A DNA stretch of 64,000 nucleotides from Uranotaenia lowii (GCF_029784155.1 NC_073693.1:170801104-170865103), one strand, 5' to 3'. Shown: positions 12,605 to 25,604, counted from the first letter of the stretch. Numbers and translations: made by a program. The notes: a model not told the origin generated them from the sequence alone.

Positions 12605-13256
12605 CCGTTGTATCTTTTTCGAACAATTCATGATATTTACGGCTTATGTTCTTTCGTTCTTTGATAGCTTATGTTTCTTTAATTCTTTCCGTCATCTACG
12701 AAAATGTGATTATTTTCAGGTACAAAGATGTACCAAACGATTTTATAACATCAGTATTGATTTGAATAAATACTCGACTAGGAACCCGTAGCTTAAAATC
12801 AAACAGTTTTCTTTGTTAACATTTTTAAAAAGAATAGAGAATAACAACACAGCAACTTTTATACATGTTACACGAGATTAACATTAATGAAAATGATTCA
12901 TTGGGTAAATAAATTATTTGCAATAAGCACGAAAAAAAAATTCAAACTATAATTCGTAAATCAATTTTTTTTGAGCGTCTCAATTTTTCAAATTCAACAT
13001 TCAAAATATCACGAGTGCGGAAGTATGCGGAAATTTTTTCTTCTGTCCATGATTAATGATGTTACGAATTTTCAAATGATCTAAAAATTTGTTGCTGGGA
13101 TCATAAAAAAAAAACACTTATGTATTTAACAAAAAAAAGCCTTGAAAACTGCAAACAAAATAAAGAGTTTTTGAAAGCTTCATATACAGCACCTGAATCA
13201 TTTTTTTTTTGCTACCACTTTAGAACAAATATCAACTTCTTCTTTTGTTACCCCCA

Positions 13257-13272
13257 CCCCCCCCCCCCCCCC
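13257..13272 (+). repeat. Poly-C tract
   Basis: A run of 16 C preceded by CCCCCA. It stands out in otherwise AT-rich DNA and is a likely spot for length variation or sequencing error. Confidence 0.9.
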
Positions 13273-13542
13273 TTTGAAATTTTTTGAAAGCTTGAAGTAT
13301 TTCATGGATTTTTATCCAATATCCGAAAGATTGTAAGAGCAAAAACCAAATTTTGGAAGATGAGCGTTTTATAACCTTTTATATTCTTAGTTATATTGAA
13401 TTTTTCGAAAAAAAAAATAGTTGATTTCTCTATAGCTTTTGTTCAATGATATGGTTTGTAATTTTTTTAAATACAAGCTTTCGTGCAATTTATTCTAGTT
13501 TATTAGTTTTTTGCATTATTTAAAATAACGTTGTAACATAAG

Positions 13543-14034
13543 CTTCGCAGATTGCCCTGTTTTATCCGGGTTTGTCCGGATATTTGATGGAAAATTTCGA
13601 GAAAGTCCGGTCTGGCCTGGTTGCCCGGATATCGTGAAAAAAGTTAGGATATTGCCCGGATTTTTTCACAATTTTCACAAAGAAACCAAAAAAAATCAAA
13701 GTTTTTGAGTAAGTTTCAGCCCAATCGATTAACAGTATGGAAATTTTTAACGATTATTTCAAATAATTTTGCTGATTTACTTTTATAAACCTTTAAATAT
13801 TTAAGTGTTCAAAAAGTTTTTGGAAGTCTGCAATTACATTAATAAAATATTAATTTCATTTTTTTTGCATATTTTCTATGCTTTTTTATATAATAACACC
13901 TAAATTTTGCCCGGTTTTTGCCTAGTTTTTGGGTTTGAAAAATTTTAATTCATGCCCGGATTTTGCCAGGTTTTTTAAAAAAAATTCCCGGAATTGCTGG
14001 GCCCGGATGGGAGTGGAATAAATTCTGGCAACCT
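13543..14034. mobile_element. Non-autonomous TIR element, CCCGG-rich family, copy 1
   Basis: About 490 bp with repeated GCCCGGATTTT-type words. The right end is CTGGCAACCT; the left end (GCAGATTGCC) is a degraded inverted match. Two other copies at 15178-15654 and 61553-61806 share end and interior sequence. No transposase is encoded. Superfamily not assigned. Confidence 0.7.
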
Positions 14035-15177
14035 TATTCTAACATTCATTCAAATTCTTCTTTTTATATTTTGTTATCAAGTCACTTCTAAAACTTGTTA
14101 CCACATGTTGAACTGGGCGGCAATTTTTATACGATTTGCTGTAAAATTGCAGTTGATAGAAATATTGGTGTTCCACCAGACGCTATTCTTCGTAAAAAAA
14201 ATACTAAATATTGAAAAACTGAATGGTAGATACATGGTGTTAAATATATTCAAGAAGCAAATAAACTTAAAAATCATATTAAAAGTTCATTTATTAATTT
14301 TGACTTTTTGCCAGGTTTTTGGGTGAAATACTCCTGTTTGCGATGGCTAGATCATGAAAATTTATTATTCATTAATTAAATCTGCACTCCGTTGTCATTA
14401 GCATATTTATCTACTCAGTGCTTTGAATTTTTAGATAGAACAAATTTACAAAAAAAAAATGTGATGGGAAATAATTCCGAACTGATTTTGATTTGTTTAG
14501 GGAATCTGATCCCAATATGAAAATTTACAAATATGAATTTTCTCTAACAGCTTCAGTTTCTGAGAAAAAATGCATTTATAACAAAAAAGGACGTTCCAAT
14601 TTAAATCACAACTCAAATGGATGTATGAATATTAATTATTAATTTTTATGACGACAATCTAGCTTCTGAGATAAATGTCAAATAAAATGTATTTTGGTTT
14701 GTTTTCTGTTTAGTCTGTTTAGTCTGTTTCTTGATTAACCTCATTTCCGTTTATACTCCGTAGAGTTACAGACAATATTTTGCACTCCTTAGAGATATTT
14801 TGCATTCTTTTAGACTCCGAAGAGTCTACAATTCCATTTTCGTTTCTTTTTGTGTTACATTTTCGGTGTGTATTCATCTTTACGTCAATGGACTTGCAAT
14901 TTTTCCTGAGCTTAGTTTGAAACCGGAGGGATTCGATCTCCAGGATTATAATTGGCTAGCGCAAGAATATCCTGGATTTTTGTATTCTAAGTTATTCTTA
15001 GCAAATTCAAAAGAAACTATTTGAGTGTTATAAACAAGGTCGTTATAAAAGACATAACCAGCAATTGTTCAAGAGCTAACAACTCTCTTTAGAGGCTTTT
15101 CTTATGATAGCTGGAGTGGAATGATTCAAGCTACAAGTTTTGAAATTGTCAATGTCCCATTTCAGGCCTTTAAGTTA

Positions 15178-15654
15178 AGGTTGCCTAATTGCTTAGTTTG
15201 CCCGGATATTTTACTCAAAATTTTAGTAAAGTTCGGTCCTACCCGGTTGCTCGGATGTCATTGAAAAAAGCCCGGATTTTTTTCGGATTTATTCACTTTA
15301 TCTGACAAACCATACAACAAAAAAAAAACAAATAGTGTTAAATTTTGTTTATTAATGGGTCCAAAACAAAAATTCTTAAGCGAGTTTTATAAAAATAATC
15401 ATAAAAGGTTTTTTAGAAACCATAAATATGATTTAAAATCAGCTGATAAGTTTTGATGAAAAAAATTTATTGTCAAGTTTTTTTTTCTTGATTTTTGTTG
15501 AGTTATTTTCGGATTTCGACCAAATTTGCCCACATGTTGCTCAGAATTTTGATCGACAATTTCTAACTCCAATGCTCGGATTTTGCCAGGTTTTAGATAA
15601 AATTTCCCGGATTTGTCCGGTCCGGATATGTCCTGTAAAAAATCTGGCGACCTT
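15178..15654. mobile_element. Non-autonomous TIR element, CCCGG-rich family, copy 2
   Basis: It runs from AGGTTGCCTAATTG to AATCTGGCGACCTT, which are imperfect inverted repeats. The interior matches the copy at 13543, including GCCCGGATTTTT and a segment near the right end TTGCCAGGTTTTAGATAAAATT. Similar size (477 bp). Confidence 0.75.
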
Positions 15655-15817
15655 TGTTTAAGCACAGAAAACAAAGTTTCAGTCAGTTTTGAACAGGTCG
15701 TATGAGGGCATGATTGAAGAAAATCGCTGTTTAAAGTTTCGTAACACACTTTTCATGTTGCATAACGAAAAAATATCTTAAACTTTTTTGCTATTTTCTT
15801 CAAACAAACTTGAAGTA

Positions 15818-16758
15818 CCGTAAACTGGGGGAACTTTGATCACTTTTTTCATTCGTTTTTGAATATTTTGAAAGGGGTTGTTTTTTCGTAATACCTAAAA
15901 GCTTTAAAACCCTTACTGATGTGAGGAGTATTAAACATGATCATTGATTGCAGTAAATTCAATCGACATTGATTAAATGTTTGTTACAAAACCAGATTTC
16001 GAGTTTCGGGGTAACTTTGATCACTCTGGTTTTTACGTATCTCAACGTCTTCAAATTTATTGTTTTGATGCCATTCAGCACAGAAGGCTCAAAACATCGA
16101 TAACAGTAATTAATTGTTTGGACGCAATTAAATTTTCCAACGTTTTTTTTTTCAAAACCAAAAATGCTCGAAAGATGGACAATGTTATTGCATACATTTT
16201 GGGGCAAAAATTATAAACATTTCCCAATATTTTTTGGCCTCAAAAACAAATAAAATTTTACCTTCATGCAACTCCCTAAGTCCTCGTACTGTTCTCATTT
16301 TCTTTGTTTCTTCAAACTTAACCGTTTTATAGGGTTTTTAGATATTTTTTCTATACGGGCTTTTTCATGGGAAATGACCGTTTTTTTAATATCCAGAAAT
16401 TATCATCAAATGACTATAAAAATAACACTTAAACTTAACCTAAACAAAGAAAAAAGTTGAACTTTCGCATAAAACAACCCTTTTGCTCCTAAATGCTCAA
16501 ATTTGATCTGGAGAGATGTTTGTTTGTGAGCCTTCAAAAAACTAGATATTTTATGATTTTAAAATTATATTTTGAGTATTGTTAAAAATATCCTAATAAA
16601 AACGAAATTTAGCTCATTTGTAACTCAATTTACAGGCTTTCAAACGTAGTCAACAGTTTTCAGATATTTCAACTTTATACATAGAAAATGATGATTATCT
16701 GCAAAAATTGCATGTTGATCAAAGTTACCCCGCTGATCAAAGTTCCCCCAGTTTACGG
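15818..16758. mobile_element. TA-flanked MITE, 941 bp (TTTGATCA type)
   Basis: Ends CCGTAAACTGGGGGAACTTT and its inverted match, flanked by TA on both sides (15816-15817, 16759-16760). GATCAAAGTTACCCC words recur near both ends. An internal GCATACATTTTGGGG motif sits 372 bp from the left end. No coding capacity. Related copies are at 22177, 29489 and 51391. Confidence 0.85.
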
Positions 16759-16760
16759 TA

Positions 16761-19700
16761 CTAAATTTTGAAGAATGGGATGCAAAAGTGATACTAAGCT
16801 AGAAAGTAACCCGTTTTGAGATATCTAGAATCTGCTGGCTGAGACTGATCGTCAAAAATGTTCCTATTTGACTGGACATTTTCGTCCCTCTGACTCAGAT
16901 CATCTTTTAAAAAGTGCAAAAACTTATTCCAAAGCTGTTAGTTATTGGGACTGCCTTAGAATGCAAAATAATGGAAATAAAACTTACTTTACACTTATTT
17001 AGCAATAAACTACAGCCGTGAATTAAAAGTGAGGCAATGATTAATTTATTATTTATGAGTTCATGTTTGATTACGCCTTTTCGAAATGTGAGTACATTGA
17101 AAGTTGATTTGTATCTTTTGATCGTCGCAATAGATGGCATTGTTTCAAGTCAATTTTTAACGTATTTTTCTGATGATAGCATTCGAAATTTTACATACTT
17201 TTCGGAAGATTTTTTGTTCGTCAGTTAAGTGTATTGGTAAAGATGACAATGCGGAAGCACTTTATCATTCGAAACGATCTGTTCTGTTGTTCATGTTTGT
17301 GATCTTAGCAGTCTTGAGTAGATTTAATCCAACCAAAAGTTTTTGGCAGTATTTACGGTAGTGAATTATGTTTAAAAGATTCACATTTACTTAAATAAAA
17401 CCTTAAAAGATTTAAATCTTTGCTAAGATAGTTCAGTGGCACCACCCCAGGATCGGCTTGGAAATTCAAGGAGAAAATCCAAGTGGGAAAGTCCCTTTCG
17501 GTTGACATCCTCTGGTTTTGTAAGCCTATAATGTTTTCCTCTTTCGTCGTCGAAGTAATGTTTTTCCTTGCTCGACTAAGAGGGGAGCACCGAAGACCAA
17601 AAAAATAGCACTGGGAAATCTTAATCCTCTTTCGCTAATCGACCTACTCAGAAGTGGCAAAGGGAACGTACGGAACGGTGATCCAAAAGAGCCCTGAAAT
17701 GAGAGGAGCAGACCACCTGAAGAAGGGTGGGGTTAGATGGAATCCGGCCAAGGTTTGGTTCGCTTCGGAAGATTGACTTATTTATAAAGCCTTTTGACGA
17801 TGATGGCAAAGAATCGTGCCGTTTTGGTGAAATATCGGGGGCTATTTGTGGATTTTGTCTGGTAACGGGTGTCAATATGAGAGCACAGGTGGATGATAAT
17901 CCACGTTAGTCGATGATGGAGTGGCAAGGTGTGATATCTGTCAGGCTATAATCAGCCCCGTTCCATATTAAGCGAATGAATGTTCGATAACGAAATACAG
18001 TCTGTGAAATTTGATTTATTGCCTCAACGGCAGGGCAATGTCAGGAGCATCATCCGACTGCCGAAGGTTGATGGGGTTAAAGGCACATCTTGAACCATTT
18101 ATTGTTGGCGCTTTCCAATATGTGGGTGAACGTGAGCAAATTGGCGAAATGTTTATTGATCCCTTAGTCGGAAATAACGAGTCACTTGTCACCTCACTAC
18201 CATATATCCTGGGCCTGTCATTTGGCAAAGTTCCACGTATGGATCATATTTTATTTATCGTTGGTTAATACCAACTCATTTGCGTTCCCCGATAAGCTTC
18301 CTTTTAAATCACGTGATTGTTATAGGAATCGAATCTGCAAATCTCATTCCGTCAACTTGCGGTAAACTTCCGGTCTTATTTAAACAAAAACTATACTGTC
18401 CATTTCCAGAGTTTTCTCGGAAAATGTTTAACCCAAAATACCATTTTTGTTCCCGAAATTCGCCTTCAACTGGACTCACCACATGAAGCATTGCGAAGCT
18501 GAAACCAAGTTAATTAAATGAACTGTCAACACAAATATAATTTTGCACACCAGAAACCAACGGTTCTCTTCTATTCGAAATGATCGGAGACGGGTGATTT
18601 TTTTTTGTTTTTTTTCATACTTTTTCCGCCATTTCTACCGAAAATTGCGACACTGGGCAGTGAGTATATCTGGAGCCGCCACACTCCAATTTCAAAATGG
18701 CAATGAGAGCATTTGGCCACGCTACGCTGCCATTCAGGGCATCGCTGCTGCTGCTGTCCGTCTGCCGTTCGTTGTTGGTCAGCCGTGGCTTTCGGAGCAG
18801 TTTTCACGTTTTCGCCTGCCGTGTACCTCAATTATGGTCCAGCCAGCCAGCCAGGATGGGTGACGGTCAATTTCGACGACAGTCGCATGACCAGTCAGAA
18901 ACAGTCGGCTGTCATGCCGAGTCAACTACCATCCATTCTTTTCATGGTCTCTTATTTCGCGGTCGCCCTGCCTTGCCTTGGCCTTTCCTCTTGCAAGTCG
19001 TTGTTGTCCACTCCGATGTGTTGAATTAAATGGTAGATTTCGTGGTTCCAAGGAAGTTATTTTTGATATGTTTACAGTTCTGCCTTGGCTGTAAACCTGG
19101 AAATTACGTAGATGAACTTGACATCAATGCGCAAAAAAGCTAATCCTAGTGGAAGTGAAAATGAGCGTATTTTTCTAGGCCATAAAACAAGAGTAGTTTC
19201 GTTCTACAGCTAGGCGCTGAAGATTTTTCAGCCTCAAATTAGAAATGGTAGAATTCTGTGCTTTTCTCCTCAATATTTTTTTATTCTTTAGAATAAAATT
19301 AAACCCTTTTTAAAGATTTTATTCCTTGGTGTTAGTGAAAATAGCATATTATTTTAAAAATTTACTAACTTATCAATTATTCATTTTTTAATAAATAAAT
19401 GGGATCCCATATTTCTGAACTGGTTAAACGCTTGTTGAGAAAAAAATGTATTTTTATATTACATTCTATGTTAACTACAAAAGAGTTATGCGGTACAAAT
19501 GCTTAAAATTAATAACCTCTTTTTGAAGATTCGAAGCCTAACTTCAACTAATGTTAGAAGAAACATTGATTTTATTTCTTATTCCTGCTTATTGAGGATA
19601 ATTTCTCTCACTTAGTCTTCTCTCTGCTACTTTAAGAAAAAGTCACTCATAAATTAACAAAGTTTATCGCTATGCTCTAGTTATTTAAAAATACAAAATG

Positions 19701-20513
19701 TGTAAAATTTTTCCAAGGGATTCCTGTTTTTTAATTAAAAAAAAAACATTCCCGGTTAAGATTACGCCTACATGTAGGCAACCTTTAGTAATATCCGGGG
19801 TACCGATGACCAGGTTAACGAACTTACGTAGGCTTCGAAGCACAATCAGAAATCAAAGCTGTACCCAAAAGCGTACAGGGCCGCAGGAAGAGCTGTTTCC
19901 AAGAGAAAGGGAGGGAGGTGGGTTTGAGTGGACTTTTTTGTTTTCCATTTTTGTGACTCAATTGTTGCAAAAAATAAATTTGTGCGAATATTACTGTATT
20001 AAAAATGACTAAATTGATTTTCGTTGATTTGAGAAAAAACCTTTGAAAAAAATTGTATTTCTTCATCCGACGATTCGGCATTCATTATGCCTTTTTCAAG
20101 GAGTCTATCAATATGACAGTATTTAATAATGTAATTAAAAAAGTTTTAGTTTTCGTTTTAATTGTTCAAAAGGTTATTTTAATCTGCTCAACTGTCTGAT
20201 GGGCGGAACGAATAGCAGAGCGCACGCACATCAACTATCAGCGGGATAAGTTGGTGAAAAGGATATTCCGGATTGATAGGGAGAAAACACTCGCGTTAGT
20301 TTAATACAAAAGAACTTTATTATAAAGACGCAAAACGATGGCGACTTGTCGTGTGAAAAACGCGGTTAGTAAAGATACACACTCTTAATGTATTCTAGTC
20401 ACTTTACAGCGAGGGATAAACCACCAGCTGGACTAACGTATACGAAGGGCTTAATCATTGTACTTCGACACTGTCTAATCGGAAAATGTACCTATGTACA
20501 ATTGTTTGTGGTA
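16761..20513. other. Stretch without a recognisable gene; GC-richer island at 17.4-19.1 kb
   Basis: Short open frames exist on both strands but none resembles a known protein or keeps a long uninterrupted reading. The 17.4-19.1 kb part is richer in GC, has CTG/GCC-rich runs near 18.73 kb and shows no sign of repeats in this window. It could be regulatory DNA of the host gene. The 19.1-20.5 kb part is AT-rich. Confidence 0.45.
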
Positions 20514-20515
20514 TA

Positions 20516-21465
20516 CCGTCAACTGGGGCAACATGCAACAATTTTCAACTTCAATGGCTTCTAAAAAACTTATGTTCACAGTTAATCGTATCCTTTATGC
20601 ATCAAAAGTTTTAAGGATGCTGGGATATCAAATTGGCGTAGTTAAAAAAATTATTGGTTTCTTAAGTTATTTTTAATTTTCTAAAAACATGCGATTTTCA
20701 CACTCCTTAGAAAATGGGGTAACTTGCAACAAACTTTGTTTTTAATGAAAAATCTTATGAAAAGGTACGAAAATTCATAGTTTTTAATATATTTGCGATG
20801 CCTTAAAGATTTTACGCATGACAACACTAATTGCAGTAGGTTTTGGGGTCTGTAAAAACAATTTTTCATTTTTTCTGAAAATAAGGATGCTGCATACATT
20901 TAGGGGTTAAATAATACTACGAAAAATTCTACAAGCTGAATTCATAAAAATAAATGTTTGGATGAATGAAATTTAAATGTTTACAAACGCGTGATGCAAA
21001 ACAATCATATTCCAGCACATGGAAACGAGATTTACAAGGTATTTCTTTGATTTGCATTTTGTTGCATTTAACCCCAGACACCTAACTGAATTTAAAAAAT
21101 ATTCATTTAAAAAATTGGGTAATTGTTCGAAAAATATTTTTACACCAACAATGTTGGTATAACATGAAGAAACCTGTTAAAAAATTGTAGGTAATTTTAT
21201 CAAGCCGATCCGTCATACTGGGTAAAGTTTTTTTCGGCATCAAAAAATGTTAAAATTTGTACATTTATTGCTCGATTTTTCAAATTTTACATAAAAATAA
21301 AAAACTTAAGACAACTAGCTTAAGATGCGAGAAATTATCTCATCATCATTTTGTTATCATTAAAAGATAACTTTATTACAATACATTAAATTAAAAATTG
21401 ATTCAATGTAGTGTTATATAAATGTTGCATCGAACCCCGCTGTTGCATGATGCCCCGTTTGACGG
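20516..21465. mobile_element. TA-flanked MITE, 950 bp (ATGCAAC type)
   Basis: Ends CCGTCAACTGGGGCAACATG and an inverted match ending CCCCGTTTGACGG, flanked by TA (20514-20515, 21466-21467). GTTGCAT/ATGCAAC words recur inside. A GCATACATTTAGGGG motif lies at 20892, 376 bp from the left end. A partial reversed copy is at 57505. Confidence 0.85.
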
Positions 21466-21575
21466 TATAACAAAAATGTTGAATGATTTAAAAATATGAG
21501 CTTTCTACTTTTATGCAATTTTCCTAGGAACTCTGTTCTACATATTATTTTGTGTGTTTGATCTATCATTATGTG

Positions 21576-21800
21576 TAGAGTAAGGTGGGGCAAAAGTACG
21601 ACCTTAGTGATGTCCTTTTTTTTATAAAAATGTTCAGTTATTTTTGCAAAAAAAACACAAAAACAGCATTTGATTTATTGGAATATAATCTATCATCTGA
21701 AGTTGATCGATTGGCGGATTTCATTGCAGCAGTGAAAATGCCTAACAGCTATCGAAATGTACTTTTAGCCCACCAGTGGGGCAAAAGTACGAATGCCGTG
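21576..21800. repeat. Pair of GTGGGGCAAAAGTACGA direct repeats
   Basis: The 17-bp word occurs at about 21585 and 21777 in the same orientation. It resembles the end words of the neighbouring TA-flanked MITEs (GGGGCAA), so this may be a truncated member of another such family. Limits are uncertain. Confidence 0.4.
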
Positions 21801-22097
21801 GAGAAAAAGTAGATACGACTATTTAAAATTCAATATTTATGAACAAATCAAGGTAAAAAAATTGATATCAATCTCTGCTACTAGCAGAAGCTACGGTCTT
21901 ATTTTTGTTATAGAAAGGTTCCAAATTGATTAAATAATGGTTCTGAGAAAACTTCCAAACTCAATTTTACATCACCAGCTGCGCAAAGATAGGTTCGTAT
22001 TCCAAAATTCTTTATTTATGCATGAAATAAACTTTAAAATTCATTCTTTCTCAATCTTTACTCTCTTCTCAGTTTGCAACGGTTCAACAAATAACTT

Positions 22098-23692
22098 TTA
22101 GCGTTTACCGGTTAGTTTTAACTGCTTCTGCGTTTGCTCAGTAGCTTTGAATTCTAGTTGTTCTTTAAATGGTGTAGCGTAATCCGGGGTAATATTGATA
22201 ACTTTTTTCAATATTTTTCGATTTTTTTTTCTGTTTAGGGGAATTTGGCATGTTTCATATTTTTAAAATCAGTAGGTACTGGACTCCAACGAACGTAAAA
22301 CATGGTTGCAGAAATTTATTAGACCACTTTAAATTTGATCAAATAGTCGATTTTGGCTCTGTTTTGAATTTTATGTTTTGGGGTTACATTGATCAGTCTC
22401 TATTTTGACGGTTTTAACGAGTTTTCTCGATCATAAAGGAAACAAAACACTTTCATCATATTTACAAATGCTTGTTTATCAATGTTATCTTGCTTTTTAG
22501 CGTTTCCATTTAAAAACGTTTTTAATTGTAAAAATTATTATTATGTTGCATACATTTAGGGGCAAAAATTAAAACAATTGCTAAATTGTTTGAGTTAAAA
22601 ATACAAATGAAATACCTTAACACATTCCTCTAGGCCCATCCCCTATTTCCATTTTCATTTTTTCTACAAAGTTGACCATTTGATAGGGTTTCTATCCATT
22701 TGTCCAATGCGGGATTACTCTTGGAAAATGTCCTAATTTTTTTAAACATCAAAAATTTATCTGTAAAGACTATGAAAATAGCACTATAACTATACATAAA
22801 CAAGGAAAAAAAGTAGTTCTTTCACATTCAACAACCCGTTTGCATCAAAATGCTTTTTGATTTCATCAGGAGAGCTCTTTGTTTGCAAGCCTTAGAAAAT
22901 GTAGATGTTTTAAGATTTTGAAATGACTTTTTTATGAACAGAAAAAAATTTCAAATACATACCAAATTTTATTTATTAGATACCATTTATAGGCTTTGAA
23001 ATGTAGAAAACAGTTTTCAAAAATTCAAACTACAGACTAAGTTATTGATGATATTGTGCAAAAATTTATTGTTGATCAAAGATACCCCGATGATCAAAAT
23101 TACCCCGATTTACGGTACTGATGATAATTTCAGATCGCTGGCCTTTTTTTGTAGTTGCTGTGCTTCTTTTCGTTTCGGTAGAGGTTTTCTGATTTCTGAA
23201 AATAAAACAGGTTCTGTCTGTTCGGATGATATTGTCGCTATTGATGTTGAGCAATTTTCTGCTAATACTGCATTTAAAGACTGCATGAAGTTTCGAAGGG
23301 AAACCAGATGAGGATTTAGTTTCTCACTCAGCTCTGTTTCCTGGTCGTGAGCATTGAAAGAATCTAAAGAGGTATCGTAGATCTTGTTTTTGAAGGAGTT
23401 TGATGATTCGAAAGCATTAAAGAATTTCTCGTAGCACGTCTTCAAACCTGAGAAGAAGAATTGTCGTAGGATGGTTTTACGGATGTTGCAAACGACGTGG
23501 ACGGTCTGGTTCGACATTTTCATTCATCTGTTGTTCCATGTTTGTTACAATACTTGGGGCGAAATCTTCCTCGGTGAAAACTCCAGGGTTGATCGGAATC
23601 CTAAAAGCAATGACAGCCTTTTTGATAGTGGTACATTGGCAGTAAACAATTTCGAATAGTTGGGCGACCAGAAAACCAGCCAATCGTTTCAT
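22098..23692 (-). pseudogene. LTR-retrotransposon gag-like remnant, interrupted by a MITE
   Basis: The first open part begins at the ATG at 23692 (MKRLAGFLVAQ), about 95 nt after a tRNA-Lys-type primer site, which is where gag is expected. It stops at 23477 and overlaps a second open frame (23523-23110, with TVHVVCNIRKTI and LKTCYEKFF), so a frameshift is likely. That frame runs into a MITE at 23115. Beyond the MITE, a 25-codon lysine-rich tail (22173-22098) may be the continuation in another frame. I do not recognise the protein itself; the gag call rests on position and the primer site. The frame breaks rule out function. Confidence 0.55.
22177..23115. mobile_element. TA-flanked MITE, 939 bp, inside the gag-like remnant
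   Basis: Begins GCGTAATCCGGGGTAATATT and ends ATTACCCCGATTTACGG, flanked by TA (22175-22176, 23116-23117). The interior matches the copy at 51391 closely, and the GCATACATTTAGGGG motif lies 371 bp from the left end. It interrupts the LTR-element reading frame, so it inserted later. Confidence 0.85.
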
Positions 23693-23785
23693 ACTGCAGC
23701 ATATTTGATTTTTAGGGCTTGAAAACAGCGGTACAAAGGCTAAAATTAGATACTGCTGTGTGGGGAAATTGAAAGTAAAAAAATT

Positions 23786-23801
23786 CCCACGTTGGGCGCC
23801 A
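23786..23801 (-). other. Primer binding site, tRNA-Lys type
   Basis: The minus strand reads TGGCGCCCAACGTGGG. This is the classic sequence complementary to the 3' end of tRNA-Lys (CUU type) used to start reverse transcription in several LTR elements. It directly follows a candidate LTR end (ACT) and precedes the gag-like frame. The Osvaldo-like Ty3/gypsy group uses a tRNA-Lys site, but the lineage here is only a guess. Confidence 0.7.
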
Positions 23802-24345
23802 AGTATAACAAATGTGTCGGCTAGCGGGTTCAGCGGTGCTGAAACTCCCTAGTATGTATGCCTCAGGGTTGGCTTAAGCTAAGAGCGATTCGGCTAGCCA
23901 AGAAAACACTTTAATTTGAATCGAAACCTCCCACGTTTATTTTCACCTTTTTAAACTCTAGATTCGGTATGCGCACTTGGGGCTCTGTCCCACCCCTTAT
24001 TGCTACCTCCTACCTCTTGGTTGCTGCAATGGCACCTGTGGTGGGTCTTTTAATGGCGACTTAATTGGCTACCCCAATATTGGACCAGGTTGGTTGTAGG
24101 TCGGTAACCTCAGCTGCGTACTGATGCCTGACGATTTCGGGAAGCCCCGGCTGGTGACCTTTACAGCATTCCCTGACCGATGCTTGGGTTGTTAACGGAC
24201 CGAGGCATCGGTTGCTGGCTTCGGTGAGTATGGCCACTGGATTAGAGAGCGGCGGCAGCAATGCGGATTTCTATACAATCCACGAGACAAAAGGCGTTTG
24301 CGATAAAGGTAAAACCTCGGGGTCCAATGGGGTATCACGATGAGG
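23802..24345 (-). mobile_element. Probable LTR of the tRNA-Lys retroelement
   Basis: On the minus strand the segment ends TTATACT directly before the primer site, consistent with an AGT...ACT type LTR. The far (5') end is not identified, so the right limit is approximate. Base composition is higher in GC than the surroundings. I see no second LTR in the window. Confidence 0.45.
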
Positions 24346-24561
24346 CATTACAATTGCGTTGAAGAACGGTTGTCTCAGCTGCTACGGGGCATGGTTAGTT
24401 CATTACCAGGATATCCTGGAATCTAGCACTTCCGGATTCCGTTTGTTTTTTACTACTAGCACAATATTAAGTACGCGTAATTTGCGCCGTTGCGTGCTGG
24501 CGTCCTTGGCTGTTGCAGTGAAATGGCCAATTTATGGCCCTTTATGGAAAAACGAGGCGTT

Positions 24562-25016
24562 TCATACGGCGATTGAATATTCCATATTTATAAATGAGCA
24601 TCAAAGACCCAACGACTGCGAATATGAAGAAGTCTTTGAATACCGATCTGCAAATTATGAAAACATTAAGAATAGATTAAACAGTGTCAATTGGCAAGAA
24701 AGTTTTAGGAATGAAGGAATTGTCGAAACTGCTGTTGACGTCTTTTACAAAATTTTATTTGGAATTATCTCACAAGAAACACCATTGAAGAAAAGAAGAC
24801 GTCACCGAAACTCTAAGTACCCGGTCTGGTTCAATAGACAAATCATGAACTTAAAGAATCGGAAACAAAAAGCACACAAATTTTACAAAAAACACAATAC
24901 TAATGAAAATTTAGCATCGTATTTGAACTTATGCGATCAACTGAACTTGGTCATTAGCAATGCACTTGAAGAATAGAATGAGAAAACTGAACTTGAAATA
25001 AAGACTTGTCCAAAGG
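24562..25016 (+). pseudogene. LINE ORF2 fragment: end of endonuclease and linker to RT
   Basis: The frame gives FHTAIEYSIFINE, then EYRSANYENIKNRLNSVNW and PVWFNRQIMNLKNRKQKAHK. This is the pattern of the segment between endonuclease and reverse transcriptase in Jockey-like LINEs. An in-frame TAG at 24974 replaces the next residue, and the frame continues recognisably (NEKTELEIKTCPK) to about 25016. Neither the catalytic endonuclease start nor any RT motif is here. The frame open upstream to 24359 is unrelated DNA. Confidence 0.7.
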
Positions 25017-25604
25017 TAGGGACACAAATACAGTGTCTTCTTGGCACATTTAACATTTCGCGAGCAAGAGATCAACTAGCACTTACACTACTAACCGAGC
25101 ACTTGTTACAAATTTCATCCGCGATAGACCATAGAAAGAGCCATCAAGGCTTTGACAATGCCGGGATAGTTTTTCCTCCTGGTATCTAGTAAAAAAGTTC
25201 TGAACCTGCTAAGTTGATCATAGCCTGCAACCAGGAGAAAAAAAAACAAATAAAACTACGATTTACTTAGTAAACTTTAGAGAGATTTATCTGCTTCAGT
25301 CTTTTTCGCAGTGCGCCTTCCGTGATTCCGAGACCCTTGGCTGAGCGCATCTTCCAGCATAAGGGAAGAACAAAGCTTCCGTTAGGATATCCGTCGTTAG
25401 ACCCTACATAATCATATATAAAGAAAAAAAAATGATTTTTTTTTATTCTGTACTACATTTTGAAATTTGAAATCTGATACTGTCATTTGACATCAGAAAT
25501 CTGAAATTTGAAGCTTGAAACCAATAACCTAAAAAAATGAAAAATGAATCCTACAGGTTTTTTTTTGTAAAAATAATACAATTTTAAAATTTTAAACTGC
25601 AAAA

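Larger units (their letters stand above)
12161..12712. repeat. Inverted repeat with a tRNA-like unit in each arm
   Basis: The arms at about 12161-12365 and 12498-12712 are near-identical reverse complements. Each holds a 73-nt tRNA-like sequence followed by the same trailing DNA. The inner spacer (about 130 bp) is unique. The outer arm limits are estimated by eye. It could be two SINE copies in head-to-head orientation or a palindromic DNA element. Confidence 0.8.

Noticed and set aside
15959..16216. Open frames of about 80 residues on both strands
   Set aside because: They fall within a MITE and are not kept in its other copies.
18543..19029. Overlapping frames of 86-110 residues
   Set aside because: Four frames are open at once, with no domain or splice evidence; this is an effect of base composition.
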